Of a stretch of DNA of 64,000 bases, positions 1 to 11,812 are shown one piece after another (the first letter of the stretch is position 1; each line of letters opens with the position of its first letter). The notes beneath the pieces were generated by a model. The model did no database searches and was not told the origin of the DNA. It saw nothing but the letters and a program-made list of their open reading frames with translations. A program made the translations under genes and the position numbers. Location: the NCBI GenBank assembly GCA_013398295.1, contig VZSF01001080.1:1-64000 (forward strand). The letters are read 5' to 3'. The stretch is from Chionis minor (taxonomy: Eukaryota; Chordata; Aves; Charadriiformes; Chionididae).

Positions 1-59
1 TTGGTTGGTTGTTGATGTTTTGGTGTTGTTTTTTTGTTATTTTTAATTTTTTGTTAACG

Positions 60-215
60 TTTTACGGCGCCTTAGGGCGGGGGGAGCGCGGCGGGGAGGG
101 TTCGGGTCGGTGACTGGGACGTTTCTTTTGCCGAGCGGTTCTGTCAGGCTCTTCTCAGCTGAAGCACCGGTTCCCTTCCTTCTCGGTGAATTTTTAAGGG
201 AAAAGCCTTTAACGT
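60..215. promoter_or_regulatory. Small CpG-rich patch, possible promoter
   Basis: After AT-rich DNA at 1-58 the sequence switches to GC-rich DNA with about ten CpG dinucleotides in roughly 90 bases (66-150), including runs such as GGGCGGGGGGAGCGCGGCGG. CpG is depleted elsewhere in the non-coding part of this window, so this looks like a small CpG island. It lies about 5 kb upstream of the ANKRD34B coding exon on the same strand, and the coding exon is preceded by a splice acceptor, so a distant non-coding first exon is expected. That makes this a candidate ANKRD34B promoter. No TATA box or clear initiator was found. It could also belong to a neighbour off the left edge. Confidence 0.4.
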
Positions 216-1342
216 GCTTACTCTCCTTCTAGCCCGCGTTTGTATTTTTCAGGTGCGTTCGCTGTCACTTCTCTGTAGGGAAGGTGCCTACTTTCCCCAC
301 CCCCACCCCCCCACCTTTTTCTTTCCCCCACATTTCCCTCAGGAAAAAGTTAGAGCCGTTAGTTTACAAGTCAGGATGGCGTGGGACAGGGGTGAGCAAC
401 GACACTAGCCTTAATGTAGAGCCCCAGCGAAAACTTTATTCTGTTAGTGCTCTCCACCATGCTCCAGCCACTCTCTGGCAGAAATTATTACCGGAGAAAA
501 TGCCTCTAAATGAGAAAGAGTACTCATAGAGGTAATAAATGCTACAACAGGAAAAAGGTATTTAATGAGCTGGCTGGACCTCTCCAAACTTCCAGCAGAA
601 GTACAAACACGGGGGATCCTAAGGAAAAAGATGGGTGAGAAACGGCACAGATCCTGACCATCCTGCAGCTCACCTTGGAAGACTGCAAGGCTGAAGAGGC
701 AGAGGCTCCGATATGGAAAGGTGCACTTTACAAGCTAGGTTTCCAAAACTAGACTTGATTCTGGCAACTCTGGGGGAAGGTGGGGAAGCTTTGGCTGTGT
801 TGGAATGGTAGTTTTTTAATCGAAAGTTACTCTTATATGTGGTAAATTTCAAGGTGGTTATGACAGTGTGTAAGAAATCACGGGACTTGTTACACTGAGA
901 GAGTTCACAGGGGGTTAAAGTAGATATGAAGAATCACAAAAATATTTAAAGGCTTATGCTCTTCAGTGTGTAAGCACATCTTTTTTTCCAGAGATGAGAA
1001 TTGATGACTTAGTTTTACTGGAGTGATTTTAGACTTTCTAAACGCTACTGTGAAAGCTTGTTTGTGTAACTCCGAGAGTGGTAAGGCACAGAGGGCAGAA
1101 AATTTGCCTTTCACATTGAAAAAGAGAGGGATATCTTGCAAGAACATTGATTCATAGCACTCCATTACTTGGTGAAAATGTTGTTTGTTTGTTTATACGT
1201 TACAACATCAATGAGCTTTTCCCCCCTCGATTTTGTGATCATTTCCACCTTCAGATGTAACAAAACACTGAGAGTTTATCCTTGTAATTAAATACTGCTT
1301 ACAAATCATGAAGCAAGGGTTGGAAGAAGTGCTAAAAACTTC
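216..1342. other. Non-coding DNA, nothing recognised
   Basis: AT-rich sequence with only short, unconvincing open frames. A T- and C-rich stretch lies at 292-340. No exon with a known protein match, repeat family or RNA gene was recognised. If the patch at 60-215 is the ANKRD34B promoter, this is the start of its 5' intron. Confidence 0.45.
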
Positions 1343-1782
1343 CTAAGTTTTAGTGGCTCTTCCCACTACAATGGCAGCAGGACCTGTATCAGAATAGGAC
1401 TCTGGTTTGCCAGCCTGGTTCAGGAGAGGACCCAGCACAAATCCACACGAGCAGCTATCTACTTGGAAACAAATCATCATCAGCTTCAAAAATTGATTAT
1501 TGTAATACAAGGTGCTTTGTGCTGCTTCATCTCCGAGCACTTTCCAGGACAGTAGTACTTTTTGAAAATAAAATGAAGCTCTTCCTAGACAGAAAGAGTG
1601 TTCCAGGAATACTGTTTGTACAAGGACACCAGAAATTTGTGTATGATCTGAAAGACCGGTTCATGATTCAGTGTCACACACTAGGTTGCGTTGTTCCTCA
1701 TACTTTAAACTGCTCTGCTGTCTTGGCAGAAGTTTACCTCCGCAGCCGAAAAGCAGCTGTGCCGGTCATGACATTTCAGTAA
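1343..1782. other. Unidentified open stretch on both strands
   Basis: On the plus strand one frame stays open from about 1366 to the TAA at 1780-1782, ending in the peptide AVPVMTFQ. On the minus strand a frame runs from about 1540 to a stop at 1343, ending GPAAIVVGRATKT. Neither frame has a methionine in a good context and neither matched a protein family I recognise. The plus frame contains KIDYCN, which loosely resembles a motif near the end of LINE-type reverse transcriptases, but the rest does not follow that family. It could be an old retrocopy, a transposon relic, an untranslated exon, or chance. Confidence applies to something being here beyond background, not to a function. Confidence 0.2.
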
Positions 1783-4700
1783 CACATGTAGTGGTTCTGA
1801 CATCGCAATTAATTAAGTTTAGGAATCTTTTATAACCCCAAGCTGTTCAGCATCAATCTGTGATGAATTATCAAATAAATTACTGTCTCAGGGAACCTGC
1901 TTGAACTGTGGTCTGTCACTGCAAAATAGCTATCTGTGAGGGGGGTTTTTTTTGGAGCAGGTTGCACCCAGTCCAGGTGCAGCACGTGTATTTCCACTGA
2001 GCTGGTGTCAGCGTGGGTCTTACAAAGTCCAGCTGTGCTTTGTTCCCACAGTGGCAATTTTAGGATGATGCAGCCCCAAGCACATTCTCCTGTAATTAAC
2101 AGATTCAGCAGTTGAAATCACGGTTACCTTCATCCAGCATTCAGGAATGTATTCTGCATTGTACTGTTCCAGTTGCAAACTGCAACACTCCCTTTTAATC
2201 ATACAGTATCTGATTCTGAGGTATTTGTGGATTTTTATTCCGCGCTTTATAATTCTTTCTCTGCTCTTTTTTGCCCCCGTGCTGCCCCGTTTTCCTTTGC
2301 AGTGCAGAGTGTGGATCAACCTGTAAATAATGTGGCTGGATCTTGGCAGCACTGGTTCTTGCGCTCCTTCTTTCAGGGATTAGCCAGCCTGCTTTGCTGA
2401 CCTGACAGTCCCAGCCTGCGGATGTGATGATTAGCCGGGTTTCCAAAATGAAGTTTCTTAGTACCTACAAGCTCCAGTGAGATCTCGGGCACGCTAGAAC
2501 TGCCGACCTGCCGGCACAAAAACATCTTTGCCTCTCTCCAGGCCAGGTTCATACAACATCCTGGCAACACAATCCGCTCCAAACTTTGGTGCTTCAGCTG
2601 TTGTCTGGGACTAGCCTTCCTCTACCCTCACTCACATTAACAGTCCTGGTAAAGTCTACAGAGACAGTGAATTTAATCAATTGCAGGCATTAGATCTGAT
2701 GTCAGAAAAACAGTCTCATTTTTAGCACTGACCAGCTGCATGACTTCAAGTAGCATTATTCCCTTTCTGTGCCTGTTTAATATTCTTTTGGCTATGAAAG
2801 GTATTTCTGCAGATGAAAAGACTTGTGTAAGCAGTGCTGTATGTCACCACTTAAGTAAAGCAAGCAGTTAAGTATCAGAAGAGCTTTAGATAAATACGAA
2901 AAATGTGTAAAACCACTGATGACTTCCAGGTAGGTCAAAACCAAAGGGAGAACACAATCAGAATTCCAGCATGTGTGCCATCTAAAAGATACTGCTCTTT
3001 AGTTTGTTTCTGGAAACCTAAATGCACAAATTAATTGGATGCTTTCTTATAAAAGGCTTGATAATAATCTTGAATATATTACTTGTCAAAAATAGGCATT
3101 TCATAATGATGATTTGCACATCAATGAAAGCTGAGATAGGCACTACTGAATCACGTACTTTCAGTATAATGGAATGAATCCAATTTCAACACAATTGCTT
3201 CTTAAAAATGTTTTATCATGACAGAGGGGAAGAAAAAAAAAAAACCCAGCTGGTCAAAAGAAGATGATGGTACCACAGCAGCGTCCCCACTCTCAGCAGT
3301 GATCAGAAGTGAGACGTTTACTGTCATGAGGAGGGACAGAGACGTTCTGTCCCTCTTTCATCCTCCTTAACTGCTCCGAGCAGGACCGCGGTCGCACGGA
3401 CACAATGCACAGTCCTTGTGAGGGCTGTAATGTAAGCCCAGACGTAAACGCTGCCAAAGGCAAACTGGTTCATTTCATGCATTTGCGTCTTGTATTTTTT
3501 CCCTGACATACCAAATACTGTGAGATGTCTTACCCAAACGCATGCTGCCTGTGACCATTATTACACCATGTCACCAAACACTGACTATAGTGCATAATAG
3601 TTAATTAACACAGTGCAAATATGAGGTCCCCTAGCTAACTGTTGTCATTGTGACTGGTAAGCCACTGAATGTCACTCCTTAGCAAAAGCACCTGTTGTTG
3701 CAGAGCGTGATGCTACAGAGTGAAATAAACCGGGGCGAGGAAACCTGTAATAAAAATACCATGTGCGTTTCAACTGACTTTTTGTTTGCTGGACTTTTGG
3801 AACAAACTACACTGATACGATCCTTTGATTTTGGAATTCAAAGTAAAACTCCAATATTGAAGAAAAATGCAATAAAATTACTGCTCTTCAGTTATTTACC
3901 AGAACTTTAATAATGCTTTCAATGGCAAATTTGAAAAATGTCTCTTAATTTTCTTTGCAGTTAAACTAATTAAACATTTTTATTTCTCTAGAAATGCAAT
4001 GTAAATAAACGTAATTTTCATATCCATGAAAATTACCATATCCATCCGTCCTGTCTTGGAATTATATTGCTCTGACAACTGTTAGATACTGATATTTTTT
4101 TCTCTAAGGATCGTCCCAACATGTGGGTAAGCAAGCATGTAAAAGACATAAATAAAAGTAATTTAACTGCAGCAATTGCATGTATGCAAGTGTACATTCA
4201 TACAAGACCTTTCGTTATTTATACCACATAAGCTGTTAATTTTTTTGTATGAAAATTCCAGGTTTTCTTTGATGCTGTCTAATGTTCCTTTTGTTTTAGA
4301 GCTGATACTGTCTGCCCAGGTACAAGACTCCTCTCAGCCCCACTGATCCCCATGATGAATAGGGCAGGCTGTGCATCACTTCATTCATGCTGCTCCACTC
4401 AGACTGGTATGTTTTCAAAGGAGCATAAGGAAGGTAGTGTACTTCCACAAATGTAATTACTTTTACAAAATATGTTAATATTTACTTTCCACTCATTGAA
4501 CAGTTTCTTCTTAGATAAACAATATTTTACTATGTGTAATTTTACTGTCTTATTTTTTTAAGATGCATGAACTTTCTTTTACTCATTCATTTCTAGATCT
4601 CTAGCACTGTCGTTTTAGGAGAAAGAATGAGTGCATGTGACGTTATCTCACATCAACAAAAAAAAATGCTGCAGGATTCATTCAGTTCGTACTTCTTGGG

Positions 4701-4935
4701 TGTAGTCAGTATAAAGCCATTAGGATGTGGAGAATTGAACTTTTTTTGCAGCTTATTTGGCAGAGTGTGACAAAAGGGAGAACAGTGGGGGGGAAAAAAA
4801 AAGTGACAGCCCTGTTATAATTACATCCAAATATTAAGTTTTTAGTCTAGGAGGTGGGGAAGCCTTTGCCCCCCCACCTCCTTCATACTCGTTTCACAAA
4901 GTACGAGGGTGTTTACAGGAACAATCTGTACAGTT
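1783..4935. other. Non-coding DNA upstream of ANKRD34B
   Basis: AT-rich, low-complexity-tinged sequence with no supported exon, repeat family or RNA gene. Short A-runs occur near 3232 and 4795. It probably lies in the 5' intron or upstream region of ANKRD34B. Confidence 0.5.
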
Positions 4936-5018
4936 AAATCTTCTTTTTTTCTTTTTCCTACTTTCTTTTTTTCTGGGGGACCTCTTTGCTTTCTCTGAAA
5001 ACCAGGTGTTCTTTCCAG
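4936..5018 (+). promoter_or_regulatory. ANKRD34B: Polypyrimidine tract and splice acceptor of ANKRD34B coding exon
   Basis: A strongly pyrimidine-rich run (4936-4974) and a second one ending CTTTCCAG at 5018 precede the ANKRD34B coding exon by 31 bases. An alternative AG is at 5004-5005. This is what the 3' end of a 5'-UTR intron looks like and fits a coding region carried in one terminal exon. It predicts a non-coding first exon upstream. Which AG is used cannot be decided from sequence. Confidence 0.5.
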
Positions 5019-5049
5019 CCGGTAAGAAGGTGTAAGAGAGACAAGTGTG

Positions 5050-6600
5050 ATGACCGAAACGGTGGAGTTGCCAGCGGAGGGAAATTCGCTGATAAGAGCC
5101 GTCTACCAAAGCCGCCTTCGCCTCACCAGGCTGTTACTAGAGGGTGGCGCCTACGTCAATGAGAGCAATGACAGAGGTGAAACCCCGTTAATGATTGCTT
5201 GTAGGACAAAACATGTGGACTCCCAGAGTGTCAGCAAGGCAAAGATGGTTAAATACCTACTGGAAAACAAGGCTGATCCGAACATACAGGACAAATCTGG
5301 AAAGACAGCCTTGATGCACGCTTGTTTGGAAGAAGCAGGCCCTGAAGTGGTATCTCTGCTGCTGAAGAGCGGAGCTGACCCAAGCCTGCAAGATCACTCC
5401 AACTGCTCCGCACTTGTGTATGCAATAAACTCTGGAGACAGAGAGACCCTGAGAGTTCTCCTTAATGCCTGCAGGGCTCGAGGAAAAGAAGTCATTATCA
5501 TCACGATGGACAAGTCCCCATCTGGAAGGCAGAAAACAAAGCAGTACCTAAACGTGCCTCCTGCAGAGCTGGAGGAATGCCCGACTGCTTGCACTTCCCC
5601 CTCGGAAATAGAATTGAAAACGTCTCCATCCCCACTTTCAAGTTCAAGTGAGACTAAAAAAGCACTATTCAGCTTTAAAGATCTGGACCATCCACGAAGC
5701 GTGGACAGCTCATCTCAAATGGTTTCCCCGACAAGAAAATCCAGCTCAACAAAAGTAGGGTCCACGCTGGCACAAGTGCAGCGGCTACAGTCGGAGCCTT
5801 GGATAAAAAGCTCTCCGTCACTGTTTCACCAGAATAAAATCACCTCTTTACAAGAAGAACTGCAGGATATTACTCCAGAAGAAGAGCTCTCTTTTAAAAT
5901 CAATGGCCTTGCCTTATCGAAGCGATTCATCACCAGGCACCAAAGTATTGACATAAAAGACACTGCTCATTTATTGAAAACCTTTGATCAAACTGGATCG
6001 AGGCAATTATCATATGACGAGATAAACTCTCAGACCTCTTACGCTGAAGAGAAACATAACCCCAGTGCGATTCCTATGGGTAAAGATGCCAGTTCAGGAC
6101 AGATCAGCTTCATTTCAAATCTCAGCAGTATTATCCAGAGAAGAAATTTAGGAGCAAATCACTACAGCTCTGATTCTCAGTTAACTACGAGTCTAAGTCC
6201 TGCTGCTGCAGAAGACAGTAAGTCAGTGACAGGGAAAAAGAAGATTCTTTCTCCACCTCACTCTCTGTTATCAAGTTCTCGAGAAGTACTGGAGAACGTG
6301 CCTCCTGTTACTCTGAGCAGGAGAAATCAAGCTTTTCTCGAAAGGCGGGGTTCAGGAGCCTTATTGTTGGATCATATTGCTCAGACAAGACCAGGCTTTC
6401 TACCACCACTTAATGTGAATCCCCACCCCCCAATTCCAGATATTACTTTCATAAACAGGGTTTCTGGGGTGATTTCTTGTGGACAAAAACACTTAGTACC
6501 TGCAGCCCCTGCTTTCCCTAGGGAGACCAAAAATACTAAAATGCTACTAAGGAGGCAGTCATTACAGACTGAGCAGATTAAGCAACTAGTGAATTTTTAA
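5050..6600 (+). CDS. ANKRD34B: Ankyrin repeat domain-containing protein 34B, complete single-exon CDS
   Basis: The 516-residue protein matches vertebrate ANKRD34B along its whole length (human is 514). Residues about 9-150 form the ankyrin block: LLLEGGAYVNESNDRGETPL, then DKSGKTALMHAC, then a third unit ending near the basic segment RARGKEV. The middle is Ser/Thr-rich and likely disordered, with conserved islands LQEELQDITPEEELS, ALSKRFITRHQSID and NLGANHYSSDSQL. The C-terminus KMLLRRQSLQTEQIKQLVNF is nearly identical to human. The ATG at 5050 is chosen because it gives a 13-residue N-terminus equal in length to the human one before EGNSLI; the codon just before it is GTG, not a start. No signal peptide or membrane segment is seen. 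The family protein is a cytoplasmic/nuclear phosphoprotein (DP58) described in dendritic cells; its biochemical role is not well established. The frame is intact. Confidence 0.96.
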   Translation: MTETVELPAEGNSLIRAVYQSRLRLTRLLLEGGAYVNESNDRGETPLMIACRTKHVDSQSVSKAKMVKYLLENKADPNIQDKSGKTALMHACLEEAGPEVVSLLLKSGADPSLQDHSNCSALVYAINSGDRETLRVLLNACRARGKEVIIITMDKSPSGRQKTKQYLNVPPAELEECPTACTSPSEIELKTSPSPLSSSSETKKALFSFKDLDHPRSVDSSSQMVSPTRKSSSTKVGSTLAQVQRLQSEPWIKSSPSLFHQNKITSLQEELQDITPEEELSFKINGLALSKRFITRHQSIDIKDTAHLLKTFDQTGSRQLSYDEINSQTSYAEEKHNPSAIPMGKDASSGQISFISNLSSIIQRRNLGANHYSSDSQLTTSLSPAAAEDSKSVTGKKKILSPPHSLLSSSREVLENVPPVTLSRRNQAFLERRGSGALLLDHIAQTRPGFLPPLNVNPHPPIPDITFINRVSGVISCGQKHLVPAAPAFPRETKNTKMLLRRQSLQTEQIKQLVNF

Positions 6601-7152
6601 CAGGGGATTAAAGGGGTACAAAACCTTTATGAAATGTACCAATTCACTGCATTACCTGATTGTAATGATACATACCACAAAAGACAGCAGGTCTGTGATG
6701 TAAGGCTTTCTGCCTTGGGATGAGTTAAATAGCTTAAGAGACTACATGAAAAGATATACTTAACTAATGATGCTGCCTTCTGCAAACTGAGGAGTATTTA
6801 TTATACTGTTTTCATAATGTTTTTAACTTCAGCACTGCAGTCTTACCTGTCACAGGCTTAACATACAGGTCTTAGGCACTGCAGTTCTCATATTAGGTTG
6901 GGTATACTATACCTCCTGGGTTTCCCCAAATGTGTACTCTTTCTGCACCCAAAAAGGTGGTACACATGGAACTTGGGAACTTGAAACGTGACTGTGATGC
7001 TGGACACCTGTCTGACGCTTTCCAAGTTGTGCAATATCCAGAAATCCCAGGCACAACCAGTGTGCGTGAAGGGTGGGCAGTGGCAAGTGTACATAGCAGC
7101 GTCTTCTGGCTTCGGTGGCCTTACCGCAGGTAACCAGACAATACACAGAGTC

Positions 7153-7158
7153 AATAAA
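7153..7158 (+). terminator. ANKRD34B: Candidate ANKRD34B polyadenylation signal
   Basis: First AATAAA downstream of the ANKRD34B stop, about 550 bases into the presumed 3' UTR. A second AATAAA lies near 8056. Usage cannot be told from sequence alone. Confidence 0.4.
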
Positions 7159-10100
7159 ATCCATGTTGCAGAGCTGTTGGATGCGTAGCCACACCTGGGA
7201 AATCCCAGCTAAAGCGTGGGAGCCCGCTTCAGATGCCCTGCTGCCTGCTGGAAGTCAGTGTGATACCCAGAGCGCTGGAGAGGCTCAGGTTTGGCACGCG
7301 ATGCCTGGGAGCCAAGTCAAGAAACCAGCACAGCGAGCAACACATCCTGAATAACCTCACCTAAAACGACCAAGCCTTGCTCGCAGTGTTGGTGAGGCAC
7401 GTCAGTCATCACGCCGGAGCAATTTCTCCCCAGTCACAGGCCTGGGTTTCTTTTCAAGACAGGATGCAGATGGTGGAACACATCCAGACGTTGTCTTGAT
7501 CGGTGAAGACACTTCACACGCAGGCTTGAGAGCAAGGAAGAGCTCTGTCCTCCTGCTCAGACTGACCTAAAAAAAGTCCGACAGCTACCATACTGAGCTA
7601 GGAGATGGAGGTCCTTGTTTTGCTCAATTTGAAGCAGAGGACTGAATTTCTTAAAGATGAGAAACATGCCTTTGCTTCCAAGCTGTTGCATATTTTTAAG
7701 TATCTAAAATCTATTTTTCTTTCCCATTTAGTGGTCTGCAGTTCCAAATATCTACCTTGTCTTTGTGCACATTCCACAGATGCGTGAGTTCTGGTATTTT
7801 ATAACTTATCTTCTAAAGATAGAGAAATATCGAATGTGTTCTGTTTTGTCATAATTTACAGAAATTAATTGTATTGAAATTGTGTCTGTATAATGTGTAT
7901 ACTGAAATTAGATGCTTTTTTTTTTCTGAAAATACACAGTGGCTACTACCTGCCCTCTTGCAGCTTGAGTCAAGATTCACCCAGTCTGACATTGCCTAAC
8001 AAATAACTGCAATGTTACTTAGCTTTGACCTTAGTATAAGACAATTTCAAGGGGATAATAAACATATAATCTTGGTAAATACATTTTTATGTAAAAATAT
8101 GTGTATTTTCAAGGCGGGAACATTTGACATCTGGAAAGTAAAGGAGTATGGTTTGTATCTCTACACAATAGAGTCATATACCAAGCGCTGATCTGAAACT
8201 AGAAATTTAAATCTTGAAATCAGTTTTGTGACACAGAATCTCTCCAATCTCTAGTACCAACTGCTGGACGGCAGATGATTTTAATGTTGATTGTCTGTCC
8301 AAGCTCTCAAAGGTAGCTAGAATAAGCAAATATGTAAATCTGTATCGCAATTGTCAAAATTAATTATTCCCCACAAAATACAGGTCTTGAAAGCCGTGGT
8401 GTCCTTTGACCTTCTCCCATCACAGCTCTGCTAACCTGGTGACAGCTGGGAAGGCCCACGGTGAGCTGCACGACGCTATCGTGTTTGACTTAGTCCAACG
8501 TGATTGTCACGCTAGTTTAGTTTCTCGGCCCTAAAGAACAATCAGTACCAGTCAGAAAAATGTTGCTGGCAAACCCATTATTTTCTTGTTTTTTATTTAA
8601 TTAGAGATGTACGATTCATCCACTGGAAGACTCTCAGTCATTTATGGATTGGCTGGCAAACCCTAGTCTCTGCATGTACACAAACAAGAAGTATTCACTA
8701 TGGTTAAAAAAAAAACAACCCCAAAACACCACCTGAATTTGCACATTAAGCATCCAAAAATGAGAAAGTTCCAAAAGTGAAGTTATGTACCTTTTAAGAG
8801 CTATTAAATACTGGTGGAAACAGGGTGAAGGTGATAGAGTATTTGGTTCCATTCAGGTTCTGCCTCTTAATTCAGGAGATGTTGCTGGATCGGCATCTGC
8901 ATATACGAGGTAGAAACAAGGATTACATGGAAAACTTTTCATGGCAGAGAAATTAAGTGGAACAATGTACGTCAATATCAAATTATGAGCTCGATGCAAA
9001 CTGGTCCCTACAAACACCATGTACAGCCACAATACACTTTTCAACTGTTTTTATGATATAAATGGAAATGGCAATTTGTAGTCTGTTCATCTCATAACGA
9101 AGTTAAATATTTGAAGCTAAAAATGTATCTTTAAAAAAATACAAATTCTTTTTTAGAAAAAATCAACAGATCAGACGTTCTAACTGGTATCTTTGCTGAA
9201 GGTATAAAACCCAATTTCTATTGTATTGATTTTAAAATTAATTACAGGTATGGGATTACTGACCCCTCAACTGAAACAGTAATATTTTTTACAAAATGCT
9301 CAGACAATGGAGGAAAATGGCAAATGTCTTGAGAAGTGAAGTTCCTTCTGTAGTGTTGCCAGTATTTTGTGCTTAATTTTGATGCAGAAGCAGTGTGAAA
9401 GGTTAACATTAATGTTTATTGTTGCATCAGTGTTAAAGTGACCTTCAAAGGAAAAACAATTCGGTTTTGTTCTCTTGATGATGTTACGACACATAAATAA
9501 AAGTGATTTTTTTCCCCATTCAGGACATACGGAAATACACACATCCTTTCATTCACCACTTAGGAGACGCTGAGTCACTACCAAAGGTACTCGCTCACAA
9601 GTGTTTCTTAGGCTGTTTCTGTACAGGGAAATTGGAACAGTTAATTAGATTTAATCCCACATAGCTAAATTTGTGCACAGCATTGTGTGAGAGGCTCTTT
9701 CCGTCTGTTGGCGGCTTACTGTGGTTCCACTTCCGTGGAGATACACTTCTGCCATCTTTGAAGCCTTGATCCTCGTCATTCTCCGGTCACCCATAATGTC
9801 TTTTAAGCAAAGAATGGGAAGCAAGACCTGAATTTCTAATGTTAAATTCCACCCAGAAGCATTAAAGTTTACAAACAACAAAAGGCCTTTTCGGGTGTTC
9901 TTTATGCATCTTGATAAAGAAAACACCACATACTGAACTTTTTTCCTTGCTAGTTTTCTTTTAAGAGCTGTGGCATCCCGTGCAGGGAGAACCATCTGCA
10001 CCAGTTCCCACACCGTACGGTGAGAAATGGGTGAAGCTCATCCACACTAATTTACAGAAGGATCAATGGCATAAAATCTTTAAACATTTAAACTGTATAA

Positions 10101-11302
10101 AATGGAAGTGACATTGCTGTGAGCAAGCACTCGTGCCAACATAAGCTACGTCTTTCACTAGCACTACCTAGGAGATTATTGCTTTTGAATCTATGTGGCA
10201 AGTTTAGAAAGGTGAAAAAATTTTTTTTTTTTGATTTCCATTTTCTCTGCAAAATGCTGTGAAACCATACAATGAAAGTAACTTCTAGACAAATAGCAGT
10301 GGCCTCACAAAAAACAGTGATCATCTAAAAAACTTCGTATTTTGGTTTAAGAAATTTAAGAATAGCAAGTCACTAAACAAAAATGCTGTAAAAAGCAGTT
10401 TTCAAGGTTGTGTTTAAGGCGTGGTATTCAAAGAACAGTCTTCAAAATATCTTTCCTTGCGCATTTTGTTTGGTTTTACTTTAAGCAGAAAGGCATTTGG
10501 AGTTGATTTGATTTTTGTCTTTTACAATTAAGCAGCACTTCCAAATGAATATTGCCATAATTTGATGCAGCTACACAAGAAAAATACTAAACTAAAACAG
10601 TCATTAAATTCCTCTTTTTTCCCCATCAATCCTTAATAAGACCTTCATCTTTCTGCATCTGTTATGTGGTACAACCAATTAATTTTCCAAAATCAGGTAT
10701 TTATAAATAAATGGATGCTTCCCTTAGTAAACCATTACTCCATTAGTTGGCTATTTTGATCATGTAACAAAATGATGGCTTGTTACAGAAAGGCCAGCAT
10801 TAGTCACAAACAGCCACCCTACTAAAAACATCAACACTGTATTCATAAAAGGGACAAGGTTTGTTGGTATTTTTTGGGGGTTTTTTTTGTTTTAATTAAT
10901 GTTGAAATTCAGAATTAGAGGGAGGAATGCCTGTTGTAAAATACTTCTCAACATTTCCCAGCCACATGTTTTCACCTTAAAGCATTACTGGCACTGCAGT
11001 ACCTTCAAGATCAGGTTCAATAAGGACAAATCTTGAGAAATCTCAGGTTTTGGGGTTTTTTCAGAGTGAAACGGATAAAATTCTGATTTTTATGACTAAT
11101 TGTTCTGATAAAATAGCAACTATGAATCCTTTTTAAAAGACAATAGGTCTCCTTTACAGAAGTTAACCTTATATGTAGAATTCCTGTTTTTCAAAGGAAG
11201 GCCACCCGTTACCTGAGCCAGGCATCTCCTTGGCCGATGATGTGTGTAGCTGGTTGAAAGAAAGTGCCGACCTTGTAGGAATGTCCTCGGCTTTAGCATT
11301 TT
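7159..11302. other. Intergenic DNA, nothing recognised
   Basis: AT-rich sequence with scattered homopolymer runs (for example at 7917-7926, 8705-8714 and 10219-10231). No exon, RNA gene or repeat family was supported. Part of the left side may be an extended ANKRD34B 3' UTR. Confidence 0.5.
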
Positions 11303-11812
11303 ACAGAATCACAGAATGTTAGGGGTTGGAAGGGACCTCTAGAGACCTTCTGGTCCAACCCCCCTGCCAGAGCAGGTCCACCTACAGCAGGTTGCACAGG
11401 ATGGTGTCCAGGTGGGTTTGGAATGTCTCCGGAGTCGGAGACTCCACCATCTCTCTGGGCAGCCTGTGCCAGTGCTTTGCTACCCTCAAAGGGAAGAAGT
11501 TCCTCCTCACATTGAGATGGAACTTCCTATATTCCATTTTATACCCGTTACCTCTTGTCCTATCACTGGGCACTGCTGGAAAAAGCCTGGCCCCCTCCTC
11601 CCGACACCCTCCCTTTAAGTAAACATTGATGAGATCCTCCCTCAGCCTTCTCTTCTCCAGACTAAAAAGACCCAACTCCCTCAGCCTTTCCTCATAAGAA
11701 AGATGTTCCAGCCCCTGAATCATCTTTGCAGCCCTTCGCTGCACCCTCTCCAGCAGTTCCCCGTCTTTCTTCAACTGGGCAGCCCAGAACTAGACACGGG
11801 ACTCAAGTTTCA
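11303..11812 (-). mobile_element. CR1 LINE, 5'-truncated, 3' end
   Basis: On the minus strand this holds the last part of the CR1 second reading frame: an open stretch from 11774 to 11382 with [20 protein letters not shown], then [11 protein letters not shown], and ending [13 protein letters not shown]. The CR1 3' UTR follows, and it finishes in the family's short repeats: ATTCTGTGATTCTG reads on the minus strand at about 11318-11305. The element is truncated at its 5' side near 11812, as most CR1 copies are. The surviving C-terminal frame has no obvious stop, so it is a relatively young copy, but it lacks the reverse transcriptase and cannot move by itself. Confidence 0.93.

Noticed and set aside
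1..5000. DHFR 3' end, expected left of ANKRD34B by synteny
   Set aside because: No DHFR coding segment could be recognised on either strand, so the gene is presumably beyond the left edge.
5047..5049. GTG directly before the ANKRD34B ATG as a start codon
   Set aside because: Vertebrate initiation is at ATG; starting at 5050 gives an N-terminus equal in length to the human protein.
11326..11622. Plus-strand frames over the CR1 at 11.3-11.8 kb
   Set aside because: They are antisense shadows of the CR1 3' UTR and second reading frame.
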